DNA of 64,000 nt from CBDCGJ01 sp965238305 (GTDB taxonomy: Bacteria > Pseudomonadota > Alphaproteobacteria > GCA-2731375), in assembly GCA_965238305.1 (NCBI GenBank), contig CBDEHK010000001.1:4588001-4652000 (forward strand), read 5' to 3'. Under the pieces are notes generated by a model that saw only the letters and a list, made by a program, of their open reading frames with translations, was not told where the DNA came from and made no database searches. Both the position numbers and the translations under genes were made by a program. Shown here piece by piece: positions 33,161-41,188 of the stretch (the stretch's first letter is position 1; each line of letters begins with the position of its first letter).

Positions 33161-33638
33161 TGTCTTTACCTTCCTTGGGCTCGTCTTTAGCGGTGACGAA
33201 TGCATCATAAATAATCAATACTACACCAATGGTAATGGCGCTATCCGCGATATTGAATGCGGGCCAATGATATCCGAAAACGTGAATATCAAAGAAGTCC
33301 GCAACAGCACCGTAATACACACGATCCCAGACATTGCCAAGGGCGCCGCCGATTAAACCGCCTATTGCAAATTTCAGCAACCGTCTATCCGTGCGCCGCA
33401 GCCAAATCATCAAACCGATCACAATCACCATCGACAAGATCACCAATATCCAGCGCTGGCCGCCTGGCGATGCGAACAAACCGAAACTGATGCCCGGGTT
33501 CCACACCATCACCAAATTAACAAAAGGCAAAAGATAGAGCCCATGGCCCAATTCGGTCATATATCCGATCAGCAAATATTTCGACACCCAATCGGCGAAC
33601 AAAATGACGATTGCGACTGTCAGGCCCAGCTTTGGCAA
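33147..33638 (-). CDS. lspA: Lipoprotein signal peptidase (signal peptidase II)
   Basis: Inner-membrane aspartic peptidase (163 residues) that cleaves the signal peptide of prolipoproteins. Four transmembrane segments and both catalytic Asp motifs are visible: NVWDRVYYGAVADFFD (first Asp with the conserved Asn) and NIADSAITIGV (second Asp). The ADWVSKY motif near the N-terminus is normal. The start is a TTG at 33638, one base after the ileS TGA; I see no better start and the N-terminus MPKLGLTVAIV fits the family. It is followed by the DUF3035 lipoprotein, which itself would be an LspA substrate. ileS is directly upstream. Confidence 0.95.
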   Translation of the reverse strand: MPKLGLTVAIVILFADWVSKYLLIGYMTELGHGLYLLPFVNLVMVWNPGISFGLFASPGGQRWILVILSMVIVIGLMIWLRRTDRRLLKFAIGGLIGGALGNVWDRVYYGAVADFFDIHVFGYHWPAFNIADSAITIGVVLIIYDAFVTAKDEPKEGKDSEQE

Positions 33639-33639
33639 A

Positions 33640-36456
33640 TCAGGCTGCTTCCGTCGCTATAACTGCGTCGACGCAGCGATTGCACAGTTCGGGATGGCTT
33701 TGATCGGTGCCGACTTCGGCCAATACCTGCCAACATCTTTCACATTTACCACCTTCGGCCAGTTGCACTTCGACTGCGACATCGTCGACTCCTTCCAAGC
33801 GGAAGGCTTCGTTGGGGCCGTCACCTTCTTGCAGTTCGGCCGCCGAAGTAATCGCGATTTCGGCCAGATCAACACCATTCAAACTCGCGATATGGGCTGG
33901 CGTCGTATGAACCACGACCCGGCTTTGTAAGCTGGCGCCAATACGTTTTTCGCGGCGTTCAATTTCAATCGCGCCTGTGACAGCACGGCGAAGATTGCGA
34001 ATTTTGTTCCAGCGCGCGGCCAAATCATCGTCCTGCCAGTCTGCCGGGATCTCCGGGAAAGTGCGGCGATGAACGCTATTTTCAGGTGCATCGCCAGTGC
34101 GGCTAAGCCAGGCTTCTTCGGTCGTAAAAGACAATATTGGTGCCAGCCAGGCCGTTAGACAACTGAATACATGATCCAAAACTGTCCGCGCGGCGCGACG
34201 GCGCAAACTGTCCTTGGCATCGCAATAAAGCGCGTCTTTACGAATATCGAAATAAAAACTGGAGAGCTCAATCGTGCAGAAATTCTGCAATGCGACAAAG
34301 AGGCGGTGAAAATCGAAATCATCGCAACATTTGCGGACTAACTCGTCCAGTTCGGACAAGCGATGCAAGGCCCAACGATCAAGTTCCGGCATCTCGGTTC
34401 GATCCAACCGTTCGGCTTCGTCGAAGCCTTGCAGATTACCTAACAGGAATCGCAACGTGTTGCGTAGTTTCCGATAGGCATCGACTTGCGCTTTGATGAT
34501 ATCCGGGCCAATCAGTTGATCAACAGCATAGTCGGTGCTGACCACCCATTGACGCAGAATATCGGCACCATATTGATCGCAGATATCTTGCGGAGAAACC
34601 GTGTTTCCCAACGACTTCGACATTTTTCGACCATTCTGATCAAGCGTGAAGCCATGCGTCAAAACGGCGTCATAAGGCGCTCTACCCCGGGTGCCACTGC
34701 TTTCCAATAGCGAAGAATGGAACCAACCGCGATGCTGATCGGAGCCTTCGAGGTAAAGCGAAGCCGGCCATTGCAATTCCGGGCGTTGTTCCAAAACAAA
34801 TGAATGGGTACAGCCGGAATCGAACCACACATCCAGAATGTCCTCGATCTTCTCATAATCGTCGACATTGTAGTTCTCGCCTAACAAAGCCGCATCATCG
34901 CAATCGAACCAGGCGTCCGCGCCGCCGGCCAGCACCGCTTCAATGATCCGCTGATTGACCGCCTCGTCGCGCAACGGCTCACCGCTCGATTTATCGACAT
35001 AAAGCGTGATTGGCACGCCCCAGGCACGCTGGCGGGAAAGGACCCAGTCCGGACGATCATCGATCATCGCGTGAATGCGATTGCGGCCAGCACTCGGGAC
35101 CCAACGAACTTCGTCAATGGCTTTAAGCGCCTTATCCCTGAGCCCGGTTTTCTCCATCGAGATAAACCATTGTGGCGTATTGCGGAAAATCAGGGGTGCT
35201 TTCGATCGCCAGGAATGCGGATAACTATGGACCAATTTGCCATTCGCCAATAATTTGCCGACCCGCTTCAACTGCTCGATCACCGGCGGGCTGGCTTTGT
35301 AGACATGCACACCGGCCAACAGCGGGACATGATCAAAAAACAAGCCGTCGCCGCCGACGGTTTGCGGCACTTCCAAACCAAACTCCACACCGATTTCATA
35401 ATCTTCCGCACCGTGACCAGGCGCCGTGTGGACGAAGCCGGTTCCGGTTTCTGGCGTCACATGGTCCCCTGGCAATAGTGGGACATCGAAGTCATAACCA
35501 TCGCCGCGCCAGGGATGGGCGCAAATGGTGCTGCGTAGCGCCGTGGTGTCGACGACGCAAACCTGGCGATGCGCGGTGATGCCGGCTTGCTGACACATGT
35601 CTTCCAGCAAATCGTCAATGACAACCAATTTTTCACCAACAATGGCCATACTATCGTCGGCCACTTGCGTGACTTCGATCAAACGGTAGCTCATGTTGGG
35701 CCCATAACAAATCGCCCGGTTGCCCGCCATGGTCCAGGGTGTCGTCGTCCAGATGACAATCGATGCGTCCTGCAATTCAGGCGTCCCAGCTGTCACCACC
35801 GGAAAACGTACATGGATCGTGTCCGAAGTGTGATCGTGATATTCGACTTCCGCTTCCGCCAGCGCGGTTTTTTCGACCACCGACCACATGACCGGTTTGG
35901 CACCACGATAGAGCGAGCCGTCCATCAGGAATTTTAACGCCTCTTCGACGATCTTGGCTTCCGCTGCATAAGCCATGGTGGTGTATGGATTATCCCAATC
36001 GCCGATAACACCGAGGCGTTGAAACTCCTCCGACTGCACACCAATCCAATGGTCGGCGGAATCCCGGCATTCTTTACGGAATTCAGCAATCGGAACATCG
36101 TCTTTGTTCTTCCCGGCTTTACGATATTTTTGCTCAATCTGCCATTCGATCGGCAGCCCGTGGCAATCCCAGCCGGGAACATAATTAGCGTCTTTGCCCA
36201 TCATCTGTTGCGAGCGGTTGATGATATCCTTCAACAGCTTATTGAGCGCATGGCCGATATGAATATTGCCGTTCGCATAGGGCGGGCCGTCGTGCAAAAT
36301 GAACTTTTCCCGCCCCTTGCTGTCCCTGCGCAAAGTATTGAAAAGGTCCATATCCGCCCAACGCTGAAGAATATCCGGCTCGCGTTTGGGTAGGCCCGCG
36401 CGCATCGGAAACTCGGTGTTGGGAAGGAATATCGTGGCTTTATAATCGGTCGTCAT
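33640..36456 (-). CDS. ileS: Isoleucyl-tRNA synthetase
   Basis: Class I aminoacyl-tRNA synthetase for isoleucine (938 residues). HIGH motif in PPYANGNIHIGHALNK near residue 60, editing domain in the middle (WTTTPWTMAGNRAIC), KMSKS motif in QNGRKMSKSLGNTVSP and a C-terminal zinc ribbon with CERCWQVLAEVGTDQ and CNRCVDAV. Length and motifs are those of the bacterial type. The upstream region 36457-36684 is a 228-base gap to ribF holding a hairpin but no T-box. Downstream lspA starts in the TGA region. The order ribF-ileS-lspA-DUF3035 is common in Alphaproteobacteria. Confidence 0.97.
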   Translation of the reverse strand: MTTDYKATIFLPNTEFPMRAGLPKREPDILQRWADMDLFNTLRRDSKGREKFILHDGPPYANGNIHIGHALNKLLKDIINRSQQMMGKDANYVPGWDCHGLPIEWQIEQKYRKAGKNKDDVPIAEFRKECRDSADHWIGVQSEEFQRLGVIGDWDNPYTTMAYAAEAKIVEEALKFLMDGSLYRGAKPVMWSVVEKTALAEAEVEYHDHTSDTIHVRFPVVTAGTPELQDASIVIWTTTPWTMAGNRAICYGPNMSYRLIEVTQVADDSMAIVGEKLVVIDDLLEDMCQQAGITAHRQVCVVDTTALRSTICAHPWRGDGYDFDVPLLPGDHVTPETGTGFVHTAPGHGAEDYEIGVEFGLEVPQTVGGDGLFFDHVPLLAGVHVYKASPPVIEQLKRVGKLLANGKLVHSYPHSWRSKAPLIFRNTPQWFISMEKTGLRDKALKAIDEVRWVPSAGRNRIHAMIDDRPDWVLSRQRAWGVPITLYVDKSSGEPLRDEAVNQRIIEAVLAGGADAWFDCDDAALLGENYNVDDYEKIEDILDVWFDSGCTHSFVLEQRPELQWPASLYLEGSDQHRGWFHSSLLESSGTRGRAPYDAVLTHGFTLDQNGRKMSKSLGNTVSPQDICDQYGADILRQWVVSTDYAVDQLIGPDIIKAQVDAYRKLRNTLRFLLGNLQGFDEAERLDRTEMPELDRWALHRLSELDELVRKCCDDFDFHRLFVALQNFCTIELSSFYFDIRKDALYCDAKDSLRRRAARTVLDHVFSCLTAWLAPILSFTTEEAWLSRTGDAPENSVHRRTFPEIPADWQDDDLAARWNKIRNLRRAVTGAIEIERREKRIGASLQSRVVVHTTPAHIASLNGVDLAEIAITSAAELQEGDGPNEAFRLEGVDDVAVEVQLAEGGKCERCWQVLAEVGTDQSHPELCNRCVDAVIATEAA

Positions 36457-36578
36457 GACGACTTAACCTTACTGGTTCTATTTACTGAAAATTCTCTGGA
36501 TGGGCTTCGCGAACATTTCCGATCGCACCGCGATAAGCGTCTGACCGTATCATCAAGGGACAGCACAAATGCGCAATT

Positions 36579-36603
36579 CCCGATCCCCGCTCAGAGGATC
36601 GGG
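36579..36603. other. Hairpin between ribF and ileS
   Basis: CCCGATCC (36579-36586) pairs with GGATCGGG (36596-36603) over a 9-base loop in the 228-base gap between ribF and ileS. There is no T-run, so it is not a clear terminator; an attenuator-like or partial terminator role is only a possibility. The rest of the gap shows nothing I can name. Confidence 0.35.
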
Positions 36604-36684
36604 CGTATAATTCGTATACCGATCGGATATTGTCCAGTTTTGCACATCATGGGCTGCCTTGTAGCAATCTCTGACTAGCTTTGT

Positions 36685-37671
36685 CTAGTGATGACCGCCA
36701 TTTCCGGTGTGGAAATAACTGACGTCATTTTCGGATACGGACAGAATTTTTCGCGCCTGCACGCCGTCTTTTTCGATCTGGGATTTTAAGGCGCCGATGC
36801 CGTCAAATTTGACTTCACCACGCAAATGCTCAATCAACGCAACCCGCGCCAGGCGGCCATATATGTCCTGATCGAAATCGAAAATATGGGCTTCCAAAAG
36901 CACCCCCTGACCGCCAAAAGTCGGCCGATTGCCAATATTCGCGACCCCTTCGTGCCAGGTGGTTTTTGCACCATCGACCAAACCGACATAGACCGCATAG
37001 ACCCCCAAAGCTGGTCTGAGCGCATGCGGTTTGAGGGCCAAATTGATGGTCGGAAATCCAATTGTGCGACCGCGCCGATCGCCGCTGCGGACCCGGCCTT
37101 CCACTTCCCACCAATGTCCTAGCAGTTCAGCCGCCCGACGCGCCCGACCGGTTTCCAGATTGACCCGAATGATGGTCGACGAATAGACATCGTCATCATG
37201 GGTAACCGGCTCCATCACAGTGACCGCGAAGCCAAGTTCGGCCCCCAGCCGCTGCAACAAATTCACGTCGCCTGATCGCTTGGCGCCAAAGACAAAATCG
37301 TAGCCGACGACGACATGTGAAACGCCCAGCCCATCGACCAAAACGTCTCGCACAAATTGCTCCGCCGGTTTGGTATAAAGCGCTTGGTTAAAGCGAAGGG
37401 AGACCATCAGATCAAGGCCTAACGCCCCTAGCCGTCGCAACTTGATGCGAAACGGGGTCAGGCGAAATGGCGGACTATCGGGACTGAAAACCCGGCGCGG
37501 ATGCGGCTCGAACGTGAGCACCCCAGATGGTGCGTTCGATTTGTCAGCAATGTTTTTGGCGGTTTCGATGACAGCGCGGTGGCCACGATGGACCCCGTCA
37601 AAGTTGCCGATGGCAACAACGGCACCGCGATGCTGATCGGGTAAATTTTGATAGTCGCGCGCCAAATACAT
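36685..37671 (-). CDS. ribF: Bifunctional riboflavin kinase/FAD synthetase
   Basis: Makes FMN from riboflavin and then FAD. Residues 15-180 are the nucleotidyltransferase part (IGNFDGVHRGHRAVI near residue 22, VVGYDFVFGAKRSGD, STIIRVNLETGRA). The C-terminal riboflavin kinase part shows DRRGRTIGFPTINLAL near residue 200, GVANIGNRPTFGG and LLEAHIFDFDQDIYG. The 328-residue length is normal. Relative to ileS the gene is upstream by 228 bases on the same strand, as in many relatives, but the gap suggests separate transcription units. The MaoC gene lies 39 bases upstream on the same strand. Confidence 0.95.
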   Translation of the reverse strand: MYLARDYQNLPDQHRGAVVAIGNFDGVHRGHRAVIETAKNIADKSNAPSGVLTFEPHPRRVFSPDSPPFRLTPFRIKLRRLGALGLDLMVSLRFNQALYTKPAEQFVRDVLVDGLGVSHVVVGYDFVFGAKRSGDVNLLQRLGAELGFAVTVMEPVTHDDDVYSSTIIRVNLETGRARRAAELLGHWWEVEGRVRSGDRRGRTIGFPTINLALKPHALRPALGVYAVYVGLVDGAKTTWHEGVANIGNRPTFGGQGVLLEAHIFDFDQDIYGRLARVALIEHLRGEVKFDGIGALKSQIEKDGVQARKILSVSENDVSYFHTGNGGHH

Positions 37672-37710
37672 CAGTGAAATTTACTTTCGATCCGATCCGA
37701 ATACTCAGAC

Positions 37711-38193
37711 CTAGAATGTACCCCGTTCGCGCGACGGCACAAGCAACAAAGCTTCGCCGATCACAACATCTTTTCCCCGCACCAGGCATCTTGTAGCAAG
37801 GCGGCATTGGCTTCGCTTGATATCCAGTTCCACGACTTCGGCTATTGCGGTAACGGTATCCTGCGCTTTTACCGGTGCGGTAAACTTTATTTCCTGGTTC
37901 ATATAGATGGCGCCCGGTCCCGGAAGTTTTGTCCCGACCACCGTTGAGATTAAACTCGCGGTCAACATGCCGTGCGCGATGCAGGAGCCAAAGCGGGTTT
38001 TCTCGGCAAATTCACGATTCAAGTGCAGGGGATTAAAATCACCCGAAATCCCGGCAAATAGCACGATATCCGCTTCCGTCACGGTGCGTGAATAAAATGC
38101 CGACATACCGACTTCCAGATCTTCGAAGAAATAACCGTGGACGTGATCTGAAAAATCAACCGCCGATACGTCTGACATTTGAATATTGGACAT
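37711..38193 (-). CDS. MaoC-like (R)-specific hydratase
   Basis: Hot-dog-fold hydratase, probably an (R)-specific enoyl-CoA hydratase used in fatty acid or polyhydroxyalkanoate metabolism. Residues 55-75 hold the hydratase motif: ITGDFNPLHLNREFAEKTR-like, here GISGDFNPLHLN with the catalytic D-x4-H pair (Asp and His), then CIAHGMLTASLISTVVGTKL. The C-terminal half (YMNQEIKFTAPVKAQDTV, written as motif ends) is normal. The 160-residue length suits a single-domain MaoC. The weak site GAAAGAGACAT lies before the ATG. A second in-frame ATG at 38178 is possible. The substrate is not readable. Confidence 0.87.
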   Translation of the reverse strand: MSNIQMSDVSAVDFSDHVHGYFFEDLEVGMSAFYSRTVTEADIVLFAGISGDFNPLHLNREFAEKTRFGSCIAHGMLTASLISTVVGTKLPGPGAIYMNQEIKFTAPVKAQDTVTAIAEVVELDIKRSQCRLATRCLVRGKDVVIGEALLLVPSRERGTF

Positions 38194-38504
38194 ACATGTC
38201 TCTTTCTATGAAATTTTGAGCTGGATTGGCCGCAGGAAGATTGCGGCGCAACATAAATTGGGTGCAGCGCAATATATGCAGGTCAACTGTGATAAGCAAC
38301 TTCATTGAGCAACTTAATATCATTGGAAGCTGAAGTTTGGTCGCCTCAACAATTCGAAATTTGCCAGCAAAATTAAAATTTTCCGTTAACCAATTTTTTA
38401 ACATCACAGCCTAAGGTGCTTTTCAAGGAACAGACGCGCGGCAGTCTCGCGATTGCTACAGACGATCAATTTAGGTTCAGTGAAAATATAGAGGTTTATG
38501 GAAC
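38194..38504. other. Intergenic region, 311 bases: AT-rich leader of cheY with a CtrA-like site
   Basis: Lies between the divergent maoC-like gene and cheY. It contains no open reading frame that I can defend and no RNA gene that I recognise. TTAA at 38386-38389 and TTAA at 38398-38401, with 8 bases between, resemble the alphaproteobacterial CtrA site TTAA-N7-TTAA, but the spacing is one too large. It is 100 bases upstream of cheY. GAGG and TGGAAC near 38490-38502 may serve cheY translation. Confidence is low for the site, high for the lack of a gene. Confidence 0.35.
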
Positions 38505-38891
38505 ATGGCCGTGGAAAAAAATATGCCGGTTCTCATTGTCGACGATTATAAGACGATGTTACGGATCATTCGAAATCTTCTAAAACAATTGGGTTTCGAC
38601 AATGTCGACGAAGCAGCGGACGGAACCGAAGCACTCGCCGCCGCAAAATCCAAGCCTTATGGATTGATTATCTCCGATTGGAATATGGAACCGATGACCG
38701 GCTACCAATTGTTGAAAGAAGTGCGCGCCGATGCGAATATCGCCGCCACCCCTTTCATTATGGTAACCGCCGAATCGAAAACCGAAAACGTCATTGCGGC
38801 GAAGAAGGCCGGTGTAAACAATTACATCGTCAAGCCTTTTAATGCCGCCACTCTAAAAACCAAAATGACGGCCGTTTTGGGCGAATTCTGA
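38505..38891 (+). CDS. Chemotaxis response regulator CheY (stand-alone receiver)
   Basis: Single receiver domain of 128 residues that carries the phosphoryl signal from CheA to the flagellar switch. DD pair and phospho-acceptor Asp: IVDDYKTM near residue 12 and IISDWNMEPMTG (Asp near 57); Thr in MVTAESK and Lys in VKPFNAATL complete the active site. No output domain. It is 14 bases before a CheZ gene, an arrangement that fits a CheY-phosphatase pair. Other chemotaxis genes (CheA, CheW, MCP) are not in the window. The weak site near GGAAC precedes the ATG. Confidence 0.93.
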   Translation: MAVEKNMPVLIVDDYKTMLRIIRNLLKQLGFDNVDEAADGTEALAAAKSKPYGLIISDWNMEPMTGYQLLKEVRADANIAATPFIMVTAESKTENVIAAKKAGVNNYIVKPFNAATLKTKMTAVLGEF

Positions 38892-38905
38892 TTAGCGGGA
38901 AAATT

Positions 38906-39940
38906 ATGAAAGATCAGCGTGTAACTGCGAGTATTGAATTACTTGTCGACCATTTACGAGTAAATCGTGACCGAGACGTGACACTTGGCGATATCGCCGG
39001 TGTGACGGAAGTTCTATTGACGACGATGCAACGTTATTTCGCGTCAATCGACACGACGCTCTATAGCGAATTTCGAACTCTGGCCGATCGGATTGGCCAG
39101 GTTCGCGAGGAAATCGCAGAATTGAGTTCGGAAGAAGTTAAGGAAGACAAAATCCCCCGCGCCGGCAAGGAGTTGGAAGCCATCGTCCAAGCGACGGAAG
39201 AGGCAACCGGCACGATAATGGACGCCGCGGAAGAAATTATGGCGGCGGACCCGAGCGATCTCGGTGCTTTCCAACAGACCGCAACGGACGCTTGTATGCG
39301 TATCTTCGAAGCTTGCAGTTTTCAAGATATTACCGGCCAACGCATCACCAAGGTCGTCGACACATTAACCTTCATCGAAGAGCGTCTGAATGGTTTGGAA
39401 CAAGCTTGGGGCCAAAATGATTCTTCCCCCGCCAGTAAAAATGGTGCGGCAAGTGACGGCAAAACCGACCTCCATGACGTCGACAAAGATACAGAAAAAC
39501 GCGTCCTATTGAAAGGACCCGCTCTTGACGGCGAAGGCATCAATCAGGATGATGTTGATTCCCTGCTGAACGGCGACGCTTTTGATGCGCCGTCGGCAGC
39601 ACCGGAAATCTCCGAATCCGCCGCAGAAGCGATGCCCGAACCAGCCCCCGAACCGGAGATCGAAGAGCCTATTCCTGAAACGGCCCCTGAACCGGCCCCT
39701 GAACCAATCCCTGAACCGGCGCCTGAACCGATCCCTGAACCGGAGATCAAAGAGCCCACGCCCGAACCCGCACCGATCGAAGTGCGGAAGAAAAAACCTG
39801 CGGCGAAAAAACCGGCCACCGCACCAGCGCCTAAAAAAGTACCTGAAAAAACACCCACACCGGTAGCTGTAGCAGCAGAGCCTGAAAGCGGCGGCGGGGA
39901 AGACTATTCCCAAGCAGATATCGACGCCTTATTTGATTAA
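38906..39940 (+). CDS. cheZ: CheZ-type CheY-phosphatase with two FliM-like motifs
   Basis: Dephosphorylates CheY-P to end the chemotaxis signal. Residues 1-170 are the four-helix CheZ core; the catalytic signature CSFQDITGQRITK gives D141 and Q145, equal to D143 and Q147 of E. coli CheZ. Residues 171-344 form a long, disordered tail of Pro-Glu repeats (units such as EPIPEPAPEPIPEPE, roughly 245-290) and a Lys/Pro/Ala stretch. The tail carries GINQDDVDSLLNG (211-223) and ends DYSQADIDALFD (333-344). Both resemble the FliM N-terminal CheY-binding motif (SQxEIDALL); CheZ normally ends with one such helix (DDLLDSLGF). The P-E part is much longer than in E. coli CheZ (214 residues). Confidence 0.9.
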   Translation: MKDQRVTASIELLVDHLRVNRDRDVTLGDIAGVTEVLLTTMQRYFASIDTTLYSEFRTLADRIGQVREEIAELSSEEVKEDKIPRAGKELEAIVQATEEATGTIMDAAEEIMAADPSDLGAFQQTATDACMRIFEACSFQDITGQRITKVVDTLTFIEERLNGLEQAWGQNDSSPASKNGAASDGKTDLHDVDKDTEKRVLLKGPALDGEGINQDDVDSLLNGDAFDAPSAAPEISESAAEAMPEPAPEPEIEEPIPETAPEPAPEPIPEPAPEPIPEPEIKEPTPEPAPIEVRKKKPAAKKPATAPAPKKVPEKTPTPVAVAAEPESGGGEDYSQADIDALFD

Positions 39941-39991
39941 GTTAACCTGGTGGTAGACGACGACTAAATTAACTTGGCCAAGCGGTATCAG

Positions 39992-40975
39992 TTATCGGTG
40001 GCCGGTCTGACCGACATTCGCACGACTATCACGTTTCATCGTTTGACCTGGATCTTTAACGGAAATTTCCAGGGCGCCCATAACCGCGAGCCCAGTGATG
40101 CGTAATCGCGGGGTTTGCGAACTTCCGTCGCCGGTACCGCGATGCATGCTTTCAAATTGTCCTAAAATGCCCACACCATTGCACTCGACCTCTAGATCCG
40201 GCGGCACGATAATGGCTATGCTGCCCATCACGGTTGTAATTTTAACCTCGCTGAGGCTCGGGCCAAATTCGGCTTCGCGAAAGTCTAAATCGACGCCACC
40301 CATCACTGCGACCACCGACAGTTTTTTTGGGACAGGCCAGTTACCTTGGCGTTGGCTGCCACTGACGATCGCCAGAATGTTTTCGCTCGCCCCTGGGTTT
40401 GATCTAAGAGTGGGTCTTTGCGGCGCTTCTTTCATACCAGCCGCCTCCGGGTCCAGAACAACCCGGTAGGCCCGCACCGGTTCGGAAATATTCTTGACGT
40501 TCTGGAGACCGAGATCCTCGAAACCTGGCGCCAGCTTGTCTCGCACGCTGTCATAAACGACGCCGGACACGGAGATTTCACCCGGAGGCGCGATTTCCTG
40601 CATGCGGGTTGCAACGTTAACACCGTCGCCGTGAATATCCTCTCCGTCCACGATCACATCACCGAGATTGATGCCGGCGCGAAGAACGATCCTCATGTCC
40701 TCCGGTACACCACTATTGCGCTCTGCCATCCCACGCTGAATTTCAGTGATGCTGCGGACAGCATCGACGACACTCGCAAACTCGACGAGCATGCCGTCCC
40801 CCATCAATTTAACGATACGGCCACTATATTCGGCGATCTTTGGCTCGATCAGCTCGGTGCGATGGGCACGAAAGCGCGCGAGTGTGCCTTCTTCGTCGGC
40901 GCGCATGAGACGCGTATAGCCGACCACGTCCGTGATAAGGATCGCGGCCAGCCTACGCTCGACTTTCTCCGCCAT
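39992..40975 (-). CDS. Class III adenylate cyclase with C-terminal toast-rack (LiaF-like) domain
   Basis: 327 residues. Residues 5-175 are a class III nucleotide cyclase: RRLAAILITDVVGYTRLM with metal Asp16, GRIVKLMGDGMLVEF with Asp60 and the purine-specifying Lys57, and GDGVNVATRMQ with Asn120 and Arg124, so all key residues are present. The rest (about 218-310) is beta-rich and repetitive: SVVAVMGGVDLDF, VKITTVMGSIAIIVPPDLE and LRITGLAVMGALEIS, the pattern of the LiaF C-terminal/toast-rack domain, which binds lipids or proteins in other settings. No membrane segment. Start at the ATG at 40975 with GGAAGG directly upstream; the frame runs on to 41056. A sensor role for the tail is inference. 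Confidence 0.82.
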   Translation of the reverse strand: MAEKVERRLAAILITDVVGYTRLMRADEEGTLARFRAHRTELIEPKIAEYSGRIVKLMGDGMLVEFASVVDAVRSITEIQRGMAERNSGVPEDMRIVLRAGINLGDVIVDGEDIHGDGVNVATRMQEIAPPGEISVSGVVYDSVRDKLAPGFEDLGLQNVKNISEPVRAYRVVLDPEAAGMKEAPQRPTLRSNPGASENILAIVSGSQRQGNWPVPKKLSVVAVMGGVDLDFREAEFGPSLSEVKITTVMGSIAIIVPPDLEVECNGVGILGQFESMHRGTGDGSSQTPRLRITGLAVMGALEISVKDPGQTMKRDSRANVGQTGHR

Positions 40976-41078
40976 GGCCTTCCTTTCGTCCGGTAATCCG
41001 CATGGCACAAGCGTAAACGGGGTAAGGCCGGGTGTCCATACGGTTGTCGGAAGCATCTGCGTTTACTGACAGCGCAAC

Positions 41079-41106
41079 TTGCCGGCTAGGGTATTCATGT
41101 TAAAAT
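41079..41106 (+). promoter_or_regulatory. Candidate promoter of the MBL lipoprotein gene
   Basis: TTGCCG (41079-41084), 16-base spacer, then TAAAAT (41101-41106, 5 of 6 to the -10 consensus). It is 82 bases before the TTG start of the MBL gene. Weak in the -35 and read by eye. Confidence 0.35.
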
Positions 41107-41188
41107 CATCAATTAGGGGATTAAGAAGTCGGGCACATTTTATTCATGGGGTAACCTTGAAATTTCTCATAGCTTAGGGAAGCGACAG

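Noticed and set aside
36457..36684. A T-box or riboswitch before ileS
   Set aside because: The gap has one 8-bp hairpin, no T-box sequence (such as the AGGGUGGNACCGCG core) and no antiterminator. T-boxes are also rare in Alphaproteobacteria.
39640..39780. Direct repeats that might suggest a CRISPR or other repeat array
   Set aside because: They are in-frame codon repeats of the Pro-Glu tail of CheZ (GAACC/CCTGAACC units) without spacers of constant length.
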